Positions 37,045 through 45,990 of a stretch of 64,000 bases of DNA are shown piece after piece. The position numbers were made by a program, and so were the translations under genes. The notes beneath the pieces are model-generated. The model saw nothing but the letters and a program-made list of their open reading frames with translations. It made no database searches and was not told where the DNA came from. Source of the stretch: Ignavibacteriaceae bacterium (GTDB lineage Bacteria; Bacteroidota; Ignavibacteria; Ignavibacteriales; Ignavibacteriaceae); contig JABWCL010000017.1 of the NCBI GenBank assembly GCA_013360295.1, positions 22,623 to 86,622 of the forward strand, written 5' to 3'. Within the stretch, counting starts at the first letter, position 1. Each line of letters starts with the position of its first letter.

Positions 37045-37709
37045 TTCTCTTTTGCCTTTTTAAATTCAATTTTATGTTCACTTCCGTTCACGATCCTGAC
37101 AATATTTGACCGGTGAGTATATACTATGAAGGAAGTAATTATGATAAGGAAAACCAGAAGCGTCCAGTACCCCTCGATATTTGCATCAAAAATAAATTCA
37201 CGAATACTCATTGTTACTGGAATACTGATTGTCGCAAGCATTGATCCGAGAGAGACATACCTGAAAAGATATACTAGTATGACGAAGATGCCAAGCGCTA
37301 TAAGCAGGTCAGTAGTCGTGAGAACAAGAAGCACTCCAAGTCCTGTTGCGACACCCTTCCCCCCCTTGAATCCGGCGAAAATCGTGAATACGTGCCCCAG
37401 TACTGCGACCATACCTGCAATTATCTGTACAAGCGTGTAATCATCAAAAGGAGTTGAATTTGTGAAAGGAAGAATGCCATAGTGCAGTTTTGAGATATAT
37501 TGAACGGCTATCACTCCCTTTAACGCGTCAAGCAGCAACACCAGCAGGCCGTATTTCCATCCCAGAATGCGAAAAACATTTGTTCCGCCGATATTTCCGC
37601 TCCCGTGATCACGAATGTCTATTTTTCCGACTGCGCGGCTTATGATAATTCCTGTTGGAATTGACCCAACGAGATATGACAGGATAATAATTAATCCTAA
37701 AGTAAGCAT
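37041..37709 (-). CDS. plsY: Acyl-phosphate:glycerol-3-phosphate acyltransferase PlsY
   Basis: PlsY transfers an acyl group from acyl phosphate to glycerol-3-phosphate, making lysophosphatidate. This 222-residue integral membrane protein has the three family loops: SYLVGSIPTGIIIS, GNIGGTNVFR (G-rich, active site) and FKGGKGVATGLGVL. There are about five spans. AAAGGAAG lies 5 nt before the ATG at 37709. It is the first gene of a plsY-gpsA unit, with an 8-bp-arm palindrome 35-57 nt upstream of the start. Length is normal. Confidence 0.96.
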   Translation of the reverse strand: MLTLGLIIILSYLVGSIPTGIIISRAVGKIDIRDHGSGNIGGTNVFRILGWKYGLLVLLLDALKGVIAVQYISKLHYGILPFTNSTPFDDYTLVQIIAGMVAVLGHVFTIFAGFKGGKGVATGLGVLLVLTTTDLLIALGIFVILVYLFRYVSLGSMLATISIPVTMSIREFIFDANIEGYWTLLVFLIIITSFIVYTHRSNIVRIVNGSEHKIEFKKAKEK

Positions 37710-37743
37710 TTACTTCCTTTAACTTAAAAGTGTTCTTTAACAA

Positions 37744-37766
37744 ATAGTACTATGATACAGTACTAT
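37744..37766. promoter_or_regulatory. Palindrome upstream of plsY, operator-like
   Basis: A perfect inverted repeat, ATAGTACT (37744-37751) and AGTACTAT (37759-37766), is separated by 7 nt. Centre-to-centre spacing of 15 bp suits a dimeric repressor. It lies 35-57 nt upstream of plsY on its template side. It may also form a short hairpin; no U-tract follows. Confidence 0.5.
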
Positions 37767-37883
37767 GCCTCATTAATAACGGAGAGGAAAGCAAATCTAC
37801 TTTATTTTTGTTATTTAATCAATAGGTGAAATGTAAAAGTTTAAGGTTTGAAAGGGAAGGGAAAGACCCTGCCGGGGGCATTA

Positions 37884-38564
37884 TTACACCTTCCGGGCAA
37901 GGGCTTTGAATAAAAGAAGGTCATCGGGAGAGGTGACCTTAAAATTAAGAGGGGAGCCGTCAACGATGTTTATCCTGAAGCCAGCGCGCTTCATCAGCAT
38001 TGATTCATCCGTGCCATAAAACCTCTGGCTTTTAGCCAGTTCGAGCGCGTACCAGAGGTCCGAAAACTTAAATATCTGGGGTGTCTGAACGTAATAGTAA
38101 TCAGCGCGGTTAATGTAACTGTCAACGGTTTTCTTGCCTTTCATCAGCGTGTCTCTGGCGTGAATGCACACTACGGCGTTTCCCTTCTTTTGAGCTGACT
38201 TAATGGCACTGAGAAGAACGGAATCAGGCAGGAGGGGCCTCGCTGCGTCGTGGACTGCAACGAGGTCTGTCTTTTTAATTGAGAGTGAGGAGATCGCGTT
38301 AAAAACCGAATCCTGCCTTTCCTTTCCTCCGTTCACTATTGCTTTCAGTTTGCTGATCTTATATTCCTTTTTGATCTTATTCATCCGCTTAAAGTATTCC
38401 TCAGAGGTCGCGACAACGATTTCATCAACAAGCGGACACCGTTGGAACACTTCCAGTGTATATGCGATCAGTTCTTTCCCTTTTATGGTAAGAAATTGCT
38501 TTGGTGTTTGTCCGCCGATTCTTTTACTCTTTCCCGCGGCGGGGATCACGGCAACGGTTTTCAT
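37884..38564 (-). CDS. ispD: 2-C-methyl-D-erythritol 4-phosphate cytidylyltransferase (IspD)
   Basis: IspD joins MEP and CTP to make CDP-ME in the non-mevalonate isoprenoid pathway. The 226-residue protein has the CTP-binding loop AVIPAAGKSKRIGGQTPKQF (about 5-24), VNGGKERQDSVFNAIS, the VAVHDAARPLLPDS motif and TPQIFKF, all typical. The ATG overlaps the queA stop (ATGA), so it is translation-coupled to queA. A strong match. Confidence 0.95.
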   Translation of the reverse strand: MKTVAVIPAAGKSKRIGGQTPKQFLTIKGKELIAYTLEVFQRCPLVDEIVVATSEEYFKRMNKIKKEYKISKLKAIVNGGKERQDSVFNAISSLSIKKTDLVAVHDAARPLLPDSVLLSAIKSAQKKGNAVVCIHARDTLMKGKKTVDSYINRADYYYVQTPQIFKFSDLWYALELAKSQRFYGTDESMLMKRAGFRINIVDGSPLNFKVTSPDDLLLFKALARKV

Positions 38565-39595
38565 ATAATAAACATTGCGTCGCCGTAGCTCAGGAACCTG
38601 TAATTCTCTTTAAGCGCTTTCTTGTAAGCTTTCATTACGAACTCGGTTCCGCCGAAAGCGGCTACCATCATCATAAGGGTTGATTCCGGGTAATGGAAAT
38701 TTGTAACAAGTTTTTTAGTTACTTTGAACTCATACGAAGGGTAGATGAATTTATCCGTCCAGCCGCTGTTCGCGCGCACCAGGTCATCGGCAGTAACGCT
38801 TGACTCAAGCGCTCTGACAGTGCTGGTTCCGACGATAATAACATTTTTCTTATCAAGTATCGCTTTGTTAATTCTTTCCGCGGCGTGTCTAGTAACTTCA
38901 AAATACTCAGAATCCATTTTGTGCTTTGTCAGGTCTTCAACCTCAACCGGGCGGAAAGTTCCGAGCCCGATATGAAGAAGGACGGGAACGATATCGACGC
39001 CTTTTTTATTCAGTTTCTCTATCAGTTTCGGAGTGAAGTGAAGCCCTGCAGTCGGAGCCGCGACTGATCCTTCGGTTTTGGCATAAACAGTCTGATAGTC
39101 ATCCCTGTCGGATGTTTCGGATTCTCTTTTCAGGTACGGAGGGAGCGGTGTATGACCGATCTGCTCAACGATCTTGAATAGATTGCCGTTCTGATTAAAT
39201 CTGACTGTTCTGCCGCGTGACGTGGTATTATCAATAACCTCACACCAGAGATTATTATTAAAATAAATTTTATTTCCGATTCTTACTTTACGGGCAGGAT
39301 CAACGATCACATCCCAGATAGCATCATGATTATTTAACTCACGAAGGAGAAACACCTCGATTTTAGCATTGGTTTTCTCTTTCTTACCGAAAAGCCTTGC
39401 CTGGAAAACTTTTGTTTCATTAACAACAATAACATCGCCTTTTTTCACGTAATCCGCTATGTCAGCGAATGCTTTTGTTTCGATGGTTTGCTTTTCCCTG
39501 TCCAGCACCAGAAGTTTTGCCTTATCCCTGGGATTAACCGGGTACTTGGCAATACTTGCTTTCGGAAGGTTATAACTAAAATCAGATAATTTCAT
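38561..39595 (-). CDS. queA: S-adenosylmethionine:tRNA ribosyltransferase-isomerase QueA
   Basis: QueA transfers a ribosyl group from SAM to preQ1-modified tRNA to form epoxyqueuosine. The 344-residue protein has the usual N-terminal LSDFSYNLPKASIAKYPVNPRDKAKLL, the VFQARLFGKKE motif, APTAGLHFTPKLIEKL (about 205-220), VPVLLHIGLGTFRPVEVEDLT and the C-terminal HYPESTLMMMVAAF. The ATG at 39595 is preceded by AGGA. It shares a short overlap with ispD. A terminator-like hairpin upstream of it (39625-39650) belongs to ppdK. Confidence 0.97.
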   Translation of the reverse strand: MKLSDFSYNLPKASIAKYPVNPRDKAKLLVLDREKQTIETKAFADIADYVKKGDVIVVNETKVFQARLFGKKEKTNAKIEVFLLRELNNHDAIWDVIVDPARKVRIGNKIYFNNNLWCEVIDNTTSRGRTVRFNQNGNLFKIVEQIGHTPLPPYLKRESETSDRDDYQTVYAKTEGSVAAPTAGLHFTPKLIEKLNKKGVDIVPVLLHIGLGTFRPVEVEDLTKHKMDSEYFEVTRHAAERINKAILDKKNVIIVGTSTVRALESSVTADDLVRANSGWTDKFIYPSYEFKVTKKLVTNFHYPESTLMMMVAAFGGTEFVMKAYKKALKENYRFLSYGDAMFII

Positions 39596-39624
39596 TTTTG
39601 GTCCTAATATTAATTAATATATAA

Positions 39625-39650
39625 CCGGGCAGAGCTGCTGCTCCGCCCGG
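39625..39650 (-). terminator. Hairpin downstream of ppdK, probable terminator
   Basis: The stem CCGGGC (39625-39630)/GCCCGG (39645-39650) with an inner GAGC/GCTC pairing and TGCT loop forms a strong hairpin 19 nt past the ppdK stop. On the - strand it is followed by TTATATATTAATT, a weak U-tract. Confidence 0.6.
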
Positions 39651-39669
39651 AATTATTTACAGAAAGAGA

Positions 39670-42462
39670 TTATTTCTTTTTCTTTGTTGTTTTGACAGCT
39701 TTCTTAACCGGTTTGGTTTTCTTCGCTCCCGGCTTAAGCTCTCTCACAACGGCTCTTGCCGCGGCGAGTCTGGCTATAGGAACTCGGAATGGTGAACAAC
39801 TGACATAGTTCAGCCCGGTACGGTGGCAGAATTCAACCGAAGAAGGTTCTCCGCCGTGTTCACCACAGATACCGACTTTAAGGTCAGGACGTGTCTTCCT
39901 GCCGCGCTGTGTACCCATCTCAAGGAGCTGACCTACGCCGTTCTGATCAAGTGCTTCGAACGGATCATTCGGCAGAAGTTCCTGCTCAACATAGAGCGGG
40001 AGGAACTTACCGCTGTCATCCCTTGATAAGCCAAAGGTGGTCTGGGTAAGATCGTTTGTACCAAATGAGAAGAACTCCGCGCGTGTTGCGATCTGGTCAG
40101 CAACCAGAGCCGCACGGGGAAGTTCGATCATTGTACCGACAAGATACTGAATCTTAACTTTCTTCTCAGCCATTACTTCGGCGGCAACCCTGCGGACAAT
40201 GTCTTCCTGCAGTTTTAATTCGCTTACATCACCAACGAGCGGGATCATTATCTCAGGTTTTACTTTGTAACCTTCGGCCATAACTTCCGCCGCCGCTTCA
40301 AAGATAGCGCGCGCCTGCATTTCGGTGATTTCCGGATAAACAACGCCAAGGCGGCAGCCGCGGAATCCTAACATCGGGTTGAATTCGTGGAGGCTGTGTA
40401 TTCTCTCGTGTACTTTTGCAACAGGAATATTGAGTTCCTGCGCAAGCACTTCGATATCGCTTTCTTTCTGCGGTAGGAATTCGTGCAGAGGCGGATCGAG
40501 AGTTCTTACAGTTACCGGATAACCTTTCATCGCTTTGAAGATTCCTCTGAAATCTTCTCTCTGGAACGGAAGCAGTTCGGCTAATGCTTCTTTTCTTCCT
40601 TCAACTGAGTCAGAGAGAATCATCTTGCGAACGTGCAATATCCTGTCTCCTTCGAAGAACATATGCTCAGTACGGCAAAGTCCGATACCCTGCGCGCCGA
40701 AAGCGATAGCGTTCGATGCCTGATCAGGCTGATCGGCGTTAGTTCTGATTCCGAGCTTTCTGTAAGAGTCGGCCCACTTCATAAGTGAGTCATAAGTCTG
40801 GAATACAGGAGAATCTTTCGGGTCGAGAGTTTTATTGATAAGCACCTGGATAACTTCTGATGGTTTGGTGTTTATCGCGCCGACGATAACTTCACCGGTT
40901 GATCCGTCGATAGAAATGAAGTCGCCTTCTTTAACAACAACATCAGGCAGCTTATCAACGCGGATGCTTCTTTCGGCATAATTGATCTTTAGCGCGCCGC
41001 AGCCTGCAACGCAGACTTTACCCATCTGGCGGGCAACGAGAGCGGCGTGGGAAGTCATACCGCCCTTAGCGGTGAGAATACCTTCTGAAGCATTCATTCC
41101 CTTGATATCTTCGGGGGAAGTTTCAATGCGAACAAGAATTACTTTCTCGCCTTTAGCAGCCATTTCTTCCGCGTCCTGGGCGCTGAGAGCGACTCTTCCC
41201 GAAGCGGCACCGGGGCCTGCGTTCAGTCCTTTTGCAAGGAGTTTTCCTTCTTCGATTGCTTTTTTCTTCTCATTCGCATCGAAGACGGGGCGTAATAACT
41301 GGTTGAGCTGATTTGGTTCGATACGCATTATAGCTTCTTCTTTACCGATCAGTTTTTCTTTAACCATATCAACAGCCATCTTAACAGCCGCGAAGCCGGT
41401 TCTCTTTCCAACACGGCACTGGAGCATCCAGAGTTTGCCCTGCTGAATAGTGAATTCGATATCCATCATATCCTTATAATGTTTTTCGAGGATCTTTCGG
41501 ATATTATCAAGCTGTTTATAAATAACAGGGTTATCATCTTTAAGAGCTGCGATCGGGTGCGGAGTTCTTGTACCCGCTACGACGTCTTCGCCCTGAGCAT
41601 TGAAAAGGTACTCACCGTAGAATATATTTTCGCCGGTGGCAGGGTCTCTTGTAAACGCGACGCCTGTACCTGAATCTTCACCCATGTTACCAAATACCAT
41701 TGACTGCACGTTAACCGCGGTACCCCAAGATTCAGGGATGCCGTTAAGTTTGCGGTAAACTTTCGCGCGGTCGTTCATCCAGGAGCCGAATACAGCACCG
41801 ATAGCTCCCCACAACTGAGTGTGCGGATCTTCGGGGAAATCGTGGCCTGTTTTTTCTTTAATTGCTGCTTTGAATTCAGCAACGAGTTCCATAAGGTCCT
41901 CGGCGGTCAACTCTGTATCGAAGTGGATCCCGCGTGCTTCTTTCTTTGCTTCGATGATCGCTTCAAAAGGATCAATCTCGTGTTTATCGACCGGTTTTAA
42001 TCCGAGTACGACGTCGCCGTACATCTGAACAAACCTGCGGTATGAATCGTAAGCGAACCTTGTGTTGCCGTTTGTCTTCTCAATGACACCCTTTACGGTT
42101 GTATCATTCAATCCGAGGTTGAGGATGGTATCCATCATGCCGGGCATTGAAGCGCGGGCGCCGCTTCGGATTGAAACAAGAAGAGGATTTTTCGGATCTC
42201 CGAATTTCGCGCCCATTGCGTTTTCAACTTTTTTCAAAGCGTCAAGTACCTGGGCCTTTAATTCCTTCGGATACGATCTTTTGTTTGCATAATAGTAGGT
42301 GCACACTTCGGTGGTTATAGTATAGCCAGCCGGTACCGGCAGTCCGATGTTCACCATCTCGGCAAGGTTTGCGCCTTTTCCTCCGAGAAGTGATTTCATC
42401 TCTGCTTTACCATCTGCTTTTTTACCGCCGAAAAAGTAAACATACTTTACTTTTTTAGCCAT
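39670..42462 (-). CDS. ppdK: Pyruvate, phosphate dikinase
   Basis: PPDK interconverts pyruvate, ATP and phosphate with PEP, AMP and pyrophosphate. The 930-residue protein has an N-terminal ATP-binding domain ([12 protein letters not shown] near 20-31), a central phosphohistidine swivelling domain with the active His in [13 protein letters not shown] (about 468), and a PEP/pyruvate barrel ending in [12 protein letters not shown] (catalytic Cys near 863). The C-terminal tail is Lys-rich ([16 protein letters not shown]). The start is at the ATG 42462, with GGAGAACTAT upstream as SD; the ATG 12 nt earlier lacks it. A single-gene unit, probably serving gluconeogenesis or glycolysis. Confidence 0.97.
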   Translation of the reverse strand: MAKKVKYVYFFGGKKADGKAEMKSLLGGKGANLAEMVNIGLPVPAGYTITTEVCTYYYANKRSYPKELKAQVLDALKKVENAMGAKFGDPKNPLLVSIRSGARASMPGMMDTILNLGLNDTTVKGVIEKTNGNTRFAYDSYRRFVQMYGDVVLGLKPVDKHEIDPFEAIIEAKKEARGIHFDTELTAEDLMELVAEFKAAIKEKTGHDFPEDPHTQLWGAIGAVFGSWMNDRAKVYRKLNGIPESWGTAVNVQSMVFGNMGEDSGTGVAFTRDPATGENIFYGEYLFNAQGEDVVAGTRTPHPIAALKDDNPVIYKQLDNIRKILEKHYKDMMDIEFTIQQGKLWMLQCRVGKRTGFAAVKMAVDMVKEKLIGKEEAIMRIEPNQLNQLLRPVFDANEKKKAIEEGKLLAKGLNAGPGAASGRVALSAQDAEEMAAKGEKVILVRIETSPEDIKGMNASEGILTAKGGMTSHAALVARQMGKVCVAGCGALKINYAERSIRVDKLPDVVVKEGDFISIDGSTGEVIVGAINTKPSEVIQVLINKTLDPKDSPVFQTYDSLMKWADSYRKLGIRTNADQPDQASNAIAFGAQGIGLCRTEHMFFEGDRILHVRKMILSDSVEGRKEALAELLPFQREDFRGIFKAMKGYPVTVRTLDPPLHEFLPQKESDIEVLAQELNIPVAKVHERIHSLHEFNPMLGFRGCRLGVVYPEITEMQARAIFEAAAEVMAEGYKVKPEIMIPLVGDVSELKLQEDIVRRVAAEVMAEKKVKIQYLVGTMIELPRAALVADQIATRAEFFSFGTNDLTQTTFGLSRDDSGKFLPLYVEQELLPNDPFEALDQNGVGQLLEMGTQRGRKTRPDLKVGICGEHGGEPSSVEFCHRTGLNYVSCSPFRVPIARLAAARAVVRELKPGAKKTKPVKKAVKTTKKKK

Positions 42463-42494
42463 ATAGTTCTCCATTAATGAATTTATAAATGAGT

Positions 42495-42526
42495 GGAATA
42501 CTCAACCGTGCTAACCGGCGTATTCC
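42495..42526. other. Inverted repeat between lpxK and ppdK
   Basis: GGAATAC (42495-42501) pairs with GTATTCC (42520-42526) across an 18-nt loop. On the + strand it is followed by GTTTTTACTTTTTT, but no + gene ends here. On the - strand there is no U-tract. It may be an end signal for lpxK or a ppdK leader structure. Confidence 0.4.
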
Positions 42527-42530
42527 GTTT

Positions 42531-43589
42531 TTACTTTTTTATTTTTTGAAGTATTAATTCTTCAAACTTTTCTTTATTCTCAATAACCATCTCGATCTTG
42601 AGATAGTAGATATCGATGTCATCCATTTCGCGTTTAAACCGGTTTAGTTTTACCGCGTCTTTGTGAGTGGTGATCACCGAACTGCTGTTGCTCGCGTAAA
42701 ACTCTTTCCTGATCTTCTGAACTTCCTTGTGATTATAGTTATTATGGTCAAGAAAGATCAGCCTGCTTGTTGTGTCTATGCTGAGCGTGTTCAGCACTTT
42801 AATAAATGAATATGGATTCGCAATTCCGTTAATAATAAGGCTCTTCTGCCCGACAAAATCATTAATATCATAAAATTCTCCGTCCTTCACATCAACGAAT
42901 CCGACTGCGTGATAGTGCGAGAAGAAAAGAGACTTACCCTCAAAATATTTTTCAGCACGATAGGGAAGTTTCTTTTTCTCCGAGAACTTCCGGTTAATAA
43001 TTATTATGTCCGCCCTTTTAAGCGATGAATATGGCTCACGCAGATTTCCGGTCGGGAGCAGCATATTCTCGTATTTATCCGACGAAGTAAGGAACCGCTG
43101 GTCAAAAAGTACAATATCCAGATCGCGGTGCAGCCAACGGTGCTGAAATCCGTCATCAAGAATAATTAATGACGCGCCGGAGTCCTTAATCAGTTTCTCC
43201 GCGCCGGGGACTCTCTTTTCTGCCACAGCTGCTTTTACGTTACACTCCAGTACTGTCTGGTAAATCTCGTCTCCGGTTTCGGAAACATCATAAAAAATCT
43301 TGTCGCCGTCACTTACATAGAGATAACCTTTTGACTTCCTTTTATATCCGCGGCTTAAGACGCCTGTATCATAACCGAGACTTTTCATCAGCCTTGTTAT
43401 GTAAATCACTGCAGGGGTTTTTCCGCTTCCGCCTACTGTCAGGTTTCCGACCGAAATAACTTTTGCCGCCACCTTGCGGGACTTGAATATGCCGCGATTA
43501 AAGCAATAGTTCCTTGTCCGTATTACAAGTTCATAAACAGGCACAAGCGGGTAGAGTAAAATTCTTAGGATCCTGATGAGTGACTCCAT
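42531..43589 (-). CDS. lpxK: Tetraacyldisaccharide 4'-kinase LpxK
   Basis: LpxK phosphorylates the 4'-position of lipid A disaccharide at the inner membrane. The 352-residue protein has one N-terminal membrane-associated segment and the P-loop VGGSGKTP (about 52-59), YLYVSDGDKIFYDVSE, the ILDDGFQHRWLHRDLDIVLFD motif and the RADIIIINR stretch. The C-terminal domain (ITTHKDAVKLNRF) is complete. The ATG is 2 nt from the DUF374 stop. It works with the adjacent lpxB and the MsbA-type exporter in the same window to supply lipid A. Confidence 0.95.
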   Translation of the reverse strand: MESLIRILRILLYPLVPVYELVIRTRNYCFNRGIFKSRKVAAKVISVGNLTVGGSGKTPAVIYITRLMKSLGYDTGVLSRGYKRKSKGYLYVSDGDKIFYDVSETGDEIYQTVLECNVKAAVAEKRVPGAEKLIKDSGASLIILDDGFQHRWLHRDLDIVLFDQRFLTSSDKYENMLLPTGNLREPYSSLKRADIIIINRKFSEKKKLPYRAEKYFEGKSLFFSHYHAVGFVDVKDGEFYDINDFVGQKSLIINGIANPYSFIKVLNTLSIDTTSRLIFLDHNNYNHKEVQKIRKEFYASNSSSVITTHKDAVKLNRFKREMDDIDIYYLKIEMVIENKEKFEELILQKIKK

Positions 43590-43591
43590 CT

Positions 43592-44242
43592 TCAGAATTT
43601 ACCTGCTTCCGATTGTAAACCGTTCAGCTGCTCTTCGCATTTTATAATCATCTCAGAAACTTTCTCGTATTCAGTATCTTTGTCTATATAAACCGGATCA
43701 GAAAAAATCAATCTAACTTTTGTAAAAGGTTTCGGAATCTCAAAACGATCCCAGCTTTTTAATTTAATCGCGTTCTCATAAGCAACTCCAAGCATCACCA
43801 GCGGCACGGAAGCTTTTTTTGCGGAAACCACAGCGCCCGGTTTGAACTTATAAACAGGACCCGTAGGCCCGTCAGGCGTAATACAAACGCTTCCTTCAAA
43901 TCTTGCGTAGTCAACCATAATTTCAAGGGCAACCTTGCCTCCCTTATGGCTAGAACCTCTCGCGGTCTGGTAGCCCCACTTCCTAAGCACTCTCGCGAGA
44001 ATCTCCCCGTCTTTACTCTGGCTCGTTAGTCCCATCATATTTCTGCCGCGATGGAAGTACCAGGGATAGAGCATTGTACTGTGCCAGAAAGCGATAATCA
44101 CCCTTGCGTTCTTATCAAGCAATTCCTTTAACGGGCTGTAATTGATAACCTCTGCCTTCAGGCTTCTGCATACGCCCATCACGAGACCGTAGGTAAGATG
44201 CCTTCCGAGGAACTGCAGAAATTTCTGTTTAGTTTTGTTCAT
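43592..44242 (-). CDS. DUF374-type lysophospholipid acyltransferase
   Basis: The 216-residue protein is a DUF374 (LPLAT-like) acyltransferase: VIIAFWHSTMLYPWYF (about 48-63, histidine in the position of the HX4D-like motif), LTSQSKDGEILARVLRKWG, ARGSSHKGGKVALEI, and ITPDGPTGPVYKFKPG. It has an N-terminal membrane-associated stretch. DUF374 proteins are thought to acylate lipid A or related lipids. Placed between lpxK and lpxB, it may supply the late acyl chain in place of LpxL/M, though this is an inference from context. It overlaps the lpxB stop by 14 nt. Confidence 0.8.
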   Translation of the reverse strand: MNKTKQKFLQFLGRHLTYGLVMGVCRSLKAEVINYSPLKELLDKNARVIIAFWHSTMLYPWYFHRGRNMMGLTSQSKDGEILARVLRKWGYQTARGSSHKGGKVALEIMVDYARFEGSVCITPDGPTGPVYKFKPGAVVSAKKASVPLVMLGVAYENAIKLKSWDRFEIPKPFTKVRLIFSDPVYIDKDTEYEKVSEMIIKCEEQLNGLQSEAGKF

Positions 44243-45383
44243 CGTCCCGGATAAACCTTAATATTTCATCGGCTGCAGTTCGCGCGGAATCCTTCTCCCC
44301 AAGAACATTCCTGACATTCATCAGGTTAGTTTTAGTCTCAGAGTACAATTCACCTGATGAGAGAAGTTTTGATGCTTCTTTATATATGCTTTCCGAATTA
44401 CATTCATCCTGAATAAGTTCGGGTACCACAGTCTTTCCGTTAATAATGTTTGCCAGCGCAATATTTTTAATTTTAATCAAACGCCTGCTTATTTCGTAAG
44501 TCAGGGCGGTAGTACGGTAAACAACAAGGTGCGGCAGCCCTGAGATCGCTGCCTCCAGAGTTGACGTGCCGGATTTTATTATTCCGAGCTTCGCTTCCTT
44601 CATCAGATCGTAACCGTACTTATCCGATACAATGAAACCAAACTTTTTTGCGGTTTCGTTCAGCATATCCCTGCTGACAGAAGGCGCCGCGATGACAACA
44701 GGCTGTAAATTAAATTCACGGCTGAGTTTCATTGCTCCTTCCGCCGCCGGAAGGAAAATTTTTTCGATTTCCTGTTTTCTGCTTCCGGGCATTAACACCA
44801 GAATATCTTTACCGGGATCCAGCCCGAGCAACTCATTCAGTTCCTGCCTGCTTTTATATTTATACTCCGCCATTTTACTTACGAGCGGGTGTCCGGTGTA
44901 CACAGCCGTTACTCCGTAGCCGTGATAGAAATCAACCTCAAACGGATTGATAACTAGGAGTTTATCAATTATCTTTTTAATTTTATAAGCGCGCTTCTGT
45001 CCCCAGGCCCAGATTTGCGGTGCGATATAATAAATATTCTTTTTCCCCTCGCTCTTAATTTTTTTAGCCAGGTTCAGGTTGAAACCGGGATAATCAATAT
45101 AGATTGCGTATCTAATTTTCTTCTTTTTTGCGAGCGCGATAAGTTCATTTCTCACTCTCATCATAAAAGGAATATGCTTTACCACTTCAGCGAAACCCAT
45201 AAAAGCGATTTCTTTAATGTGGTAACGGTTTATTAACCCTGCCCTGATCATCTCGTCTCCCCCGATTCCGTAAAAAATAAAACCCGGTTTCGCTTCTGAT
45301 AGTGCTTTCATCAATTCCGCGCCGTGCTGGTCTCCGGATACTTCCCCCGCGACGATCAGAATATTTGTGTTTTTCTTTTCTAT
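44229..45383 (-). CDS. lpxB: Lipid-A-disaccharide synthase LpxB, apparent ATA start
   Basis: LpxB condenses UDP-diacylglucosamine and lipid X into the lipid A disaccharide. The 384-residue protein would have a normal length (E. coli 382). The conserved N-terminus NILIVAGEVSGDQHGAELMKAL is encoded upstream of the first TTG/ATG (45314/45311), so a start there would lose the SGDxxGA loop of the family. The only in-frame candidate that keeps it is the codon ATA at 45383-45381, preceded by AGGA with 7 nt spacing and overlapping the upstream stop TAG as ATAG. Other motifs: MPGSRKQEI, SGTSTLEAAISGLPHLVVYRTT. Either an unusual start or a base error. Confidence 0.85.
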   Translation of the reverse strand: MEKKNTNILIVAGEVSGDQHGAELMKALSEAKPGFIFYGIGGDEMIRAGLINRYHIKEIAFMGFAEVVKHIPFMMRVRNELIALAKKKKIRYAIYIDYPGFNLNLAKKIKSEGKKNIYYIAPQIWAWGQKRAYKIKKIIDKLLVINPFEVDFYHGYGVTAVYTGHPLVSKMAEYKYKSRQELNELLGLDPGKDILVLMPGSRKQEIEKIFLPAAEGAMKLSREFNLQPVVIAAPSVSRDMLNETAKKFGFIVSDKYGYDLMKEAKLGIIKSGTSTLEAAISGLPHLVVYRTTALTYEISRRLIKIKNIALANIINGKTVVPELIQDECNSESIYKEASKLLSSGELYSETKTNLMNVRNVLGEKDSARTAADEILRFIRDDEQN

Positions 45384-45976
45384 GACATTATCCTAAAAAC
45401 ATAAAGCAGAATAATAGTCAGCCAGACAAAAGCTATTGCCTGGAAAGTCCTTCTCTCAGATCTCAAACCCGCATTCAGATTGAATGGAGGCTGCTGAACA
45501 TCTTTCTTTTCAAATTTTCTGAATCCCGGGATGAACCGGTTAACATTCTTAATATATTCAGCATATGATTCGCCAAATGTCTTCGCGAGATATTTTTCCT
45601 CTTCGATAACAATCAGGTAGTATTCTATAACAAATGCCGCCAGAGCGATTATCTGCAATACCGGGAACATCGCGAACGACATTATCCCAAGCCCCGAATA
45701 GATAAGAATATTACCGACATAAAGCGGATTACGCACATAACCAAAAGGCCCGCTAATGATTAGGAATGTTCCGCCGACCGTTCCTGTAGTGCGTGTCTCG
45801 CTGCCAGCCCAGCTCACTCCCCAGAGCCTTAAACCTTCACCGGCAAGCATTATTACAGTTCCAGCGATGAGGCTCCAGATGTTAGGATTGTTATACACGA
45901 GCATTACCAATAAAAAGGGGATTGGTATGTAGCTCCTGTATTTAAAGACAGCCGATGAAATTTTTGATAAATCCAA
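45380..45976 (-). CDS. Isoprenylcysteine carboxyl methyltransferase-like membrane protein
   Basis: The 198-residue protein has about five spans and the ICMT/PEMT-type motif GPFGYVRNPLYVGNILIYSGLGI followed by EEEKYLAKTFGESYAEYIKNVNRFIPG, which binds SAM and acts on lipids or prenyl cysteines. Bacterial members of the family methylate unknown, probably lipid, substrates. It starts at a TTG (45976), and the stop TAG overlaps the putative ATA start of lpxB by 3 nt. It is co-transcribed with lipid A genes, so lipid modification is plausible. Confidence 0.78.
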   Translation of the reverse strand: MDLSKISSAVFKYRSYIPIPFLLVMLVYNNPNIWSLIAGTVIMLAGEGLRLWGVSWAGSETRTTGTVGGTFLIISGPFGYVRNPLYVGNILIYSGLGIMSFAMFPVLQIIALAAFVIEYYLIVIEEEKYLAKTFGESYAEYIKNVNRFIPGFRKFEKKDVQQPPFNLNAGLRSERRTFQAIAFVWLTIILLYVFRIMS

Positions 45977-45990
45977 TTTTGATCCTGTAA

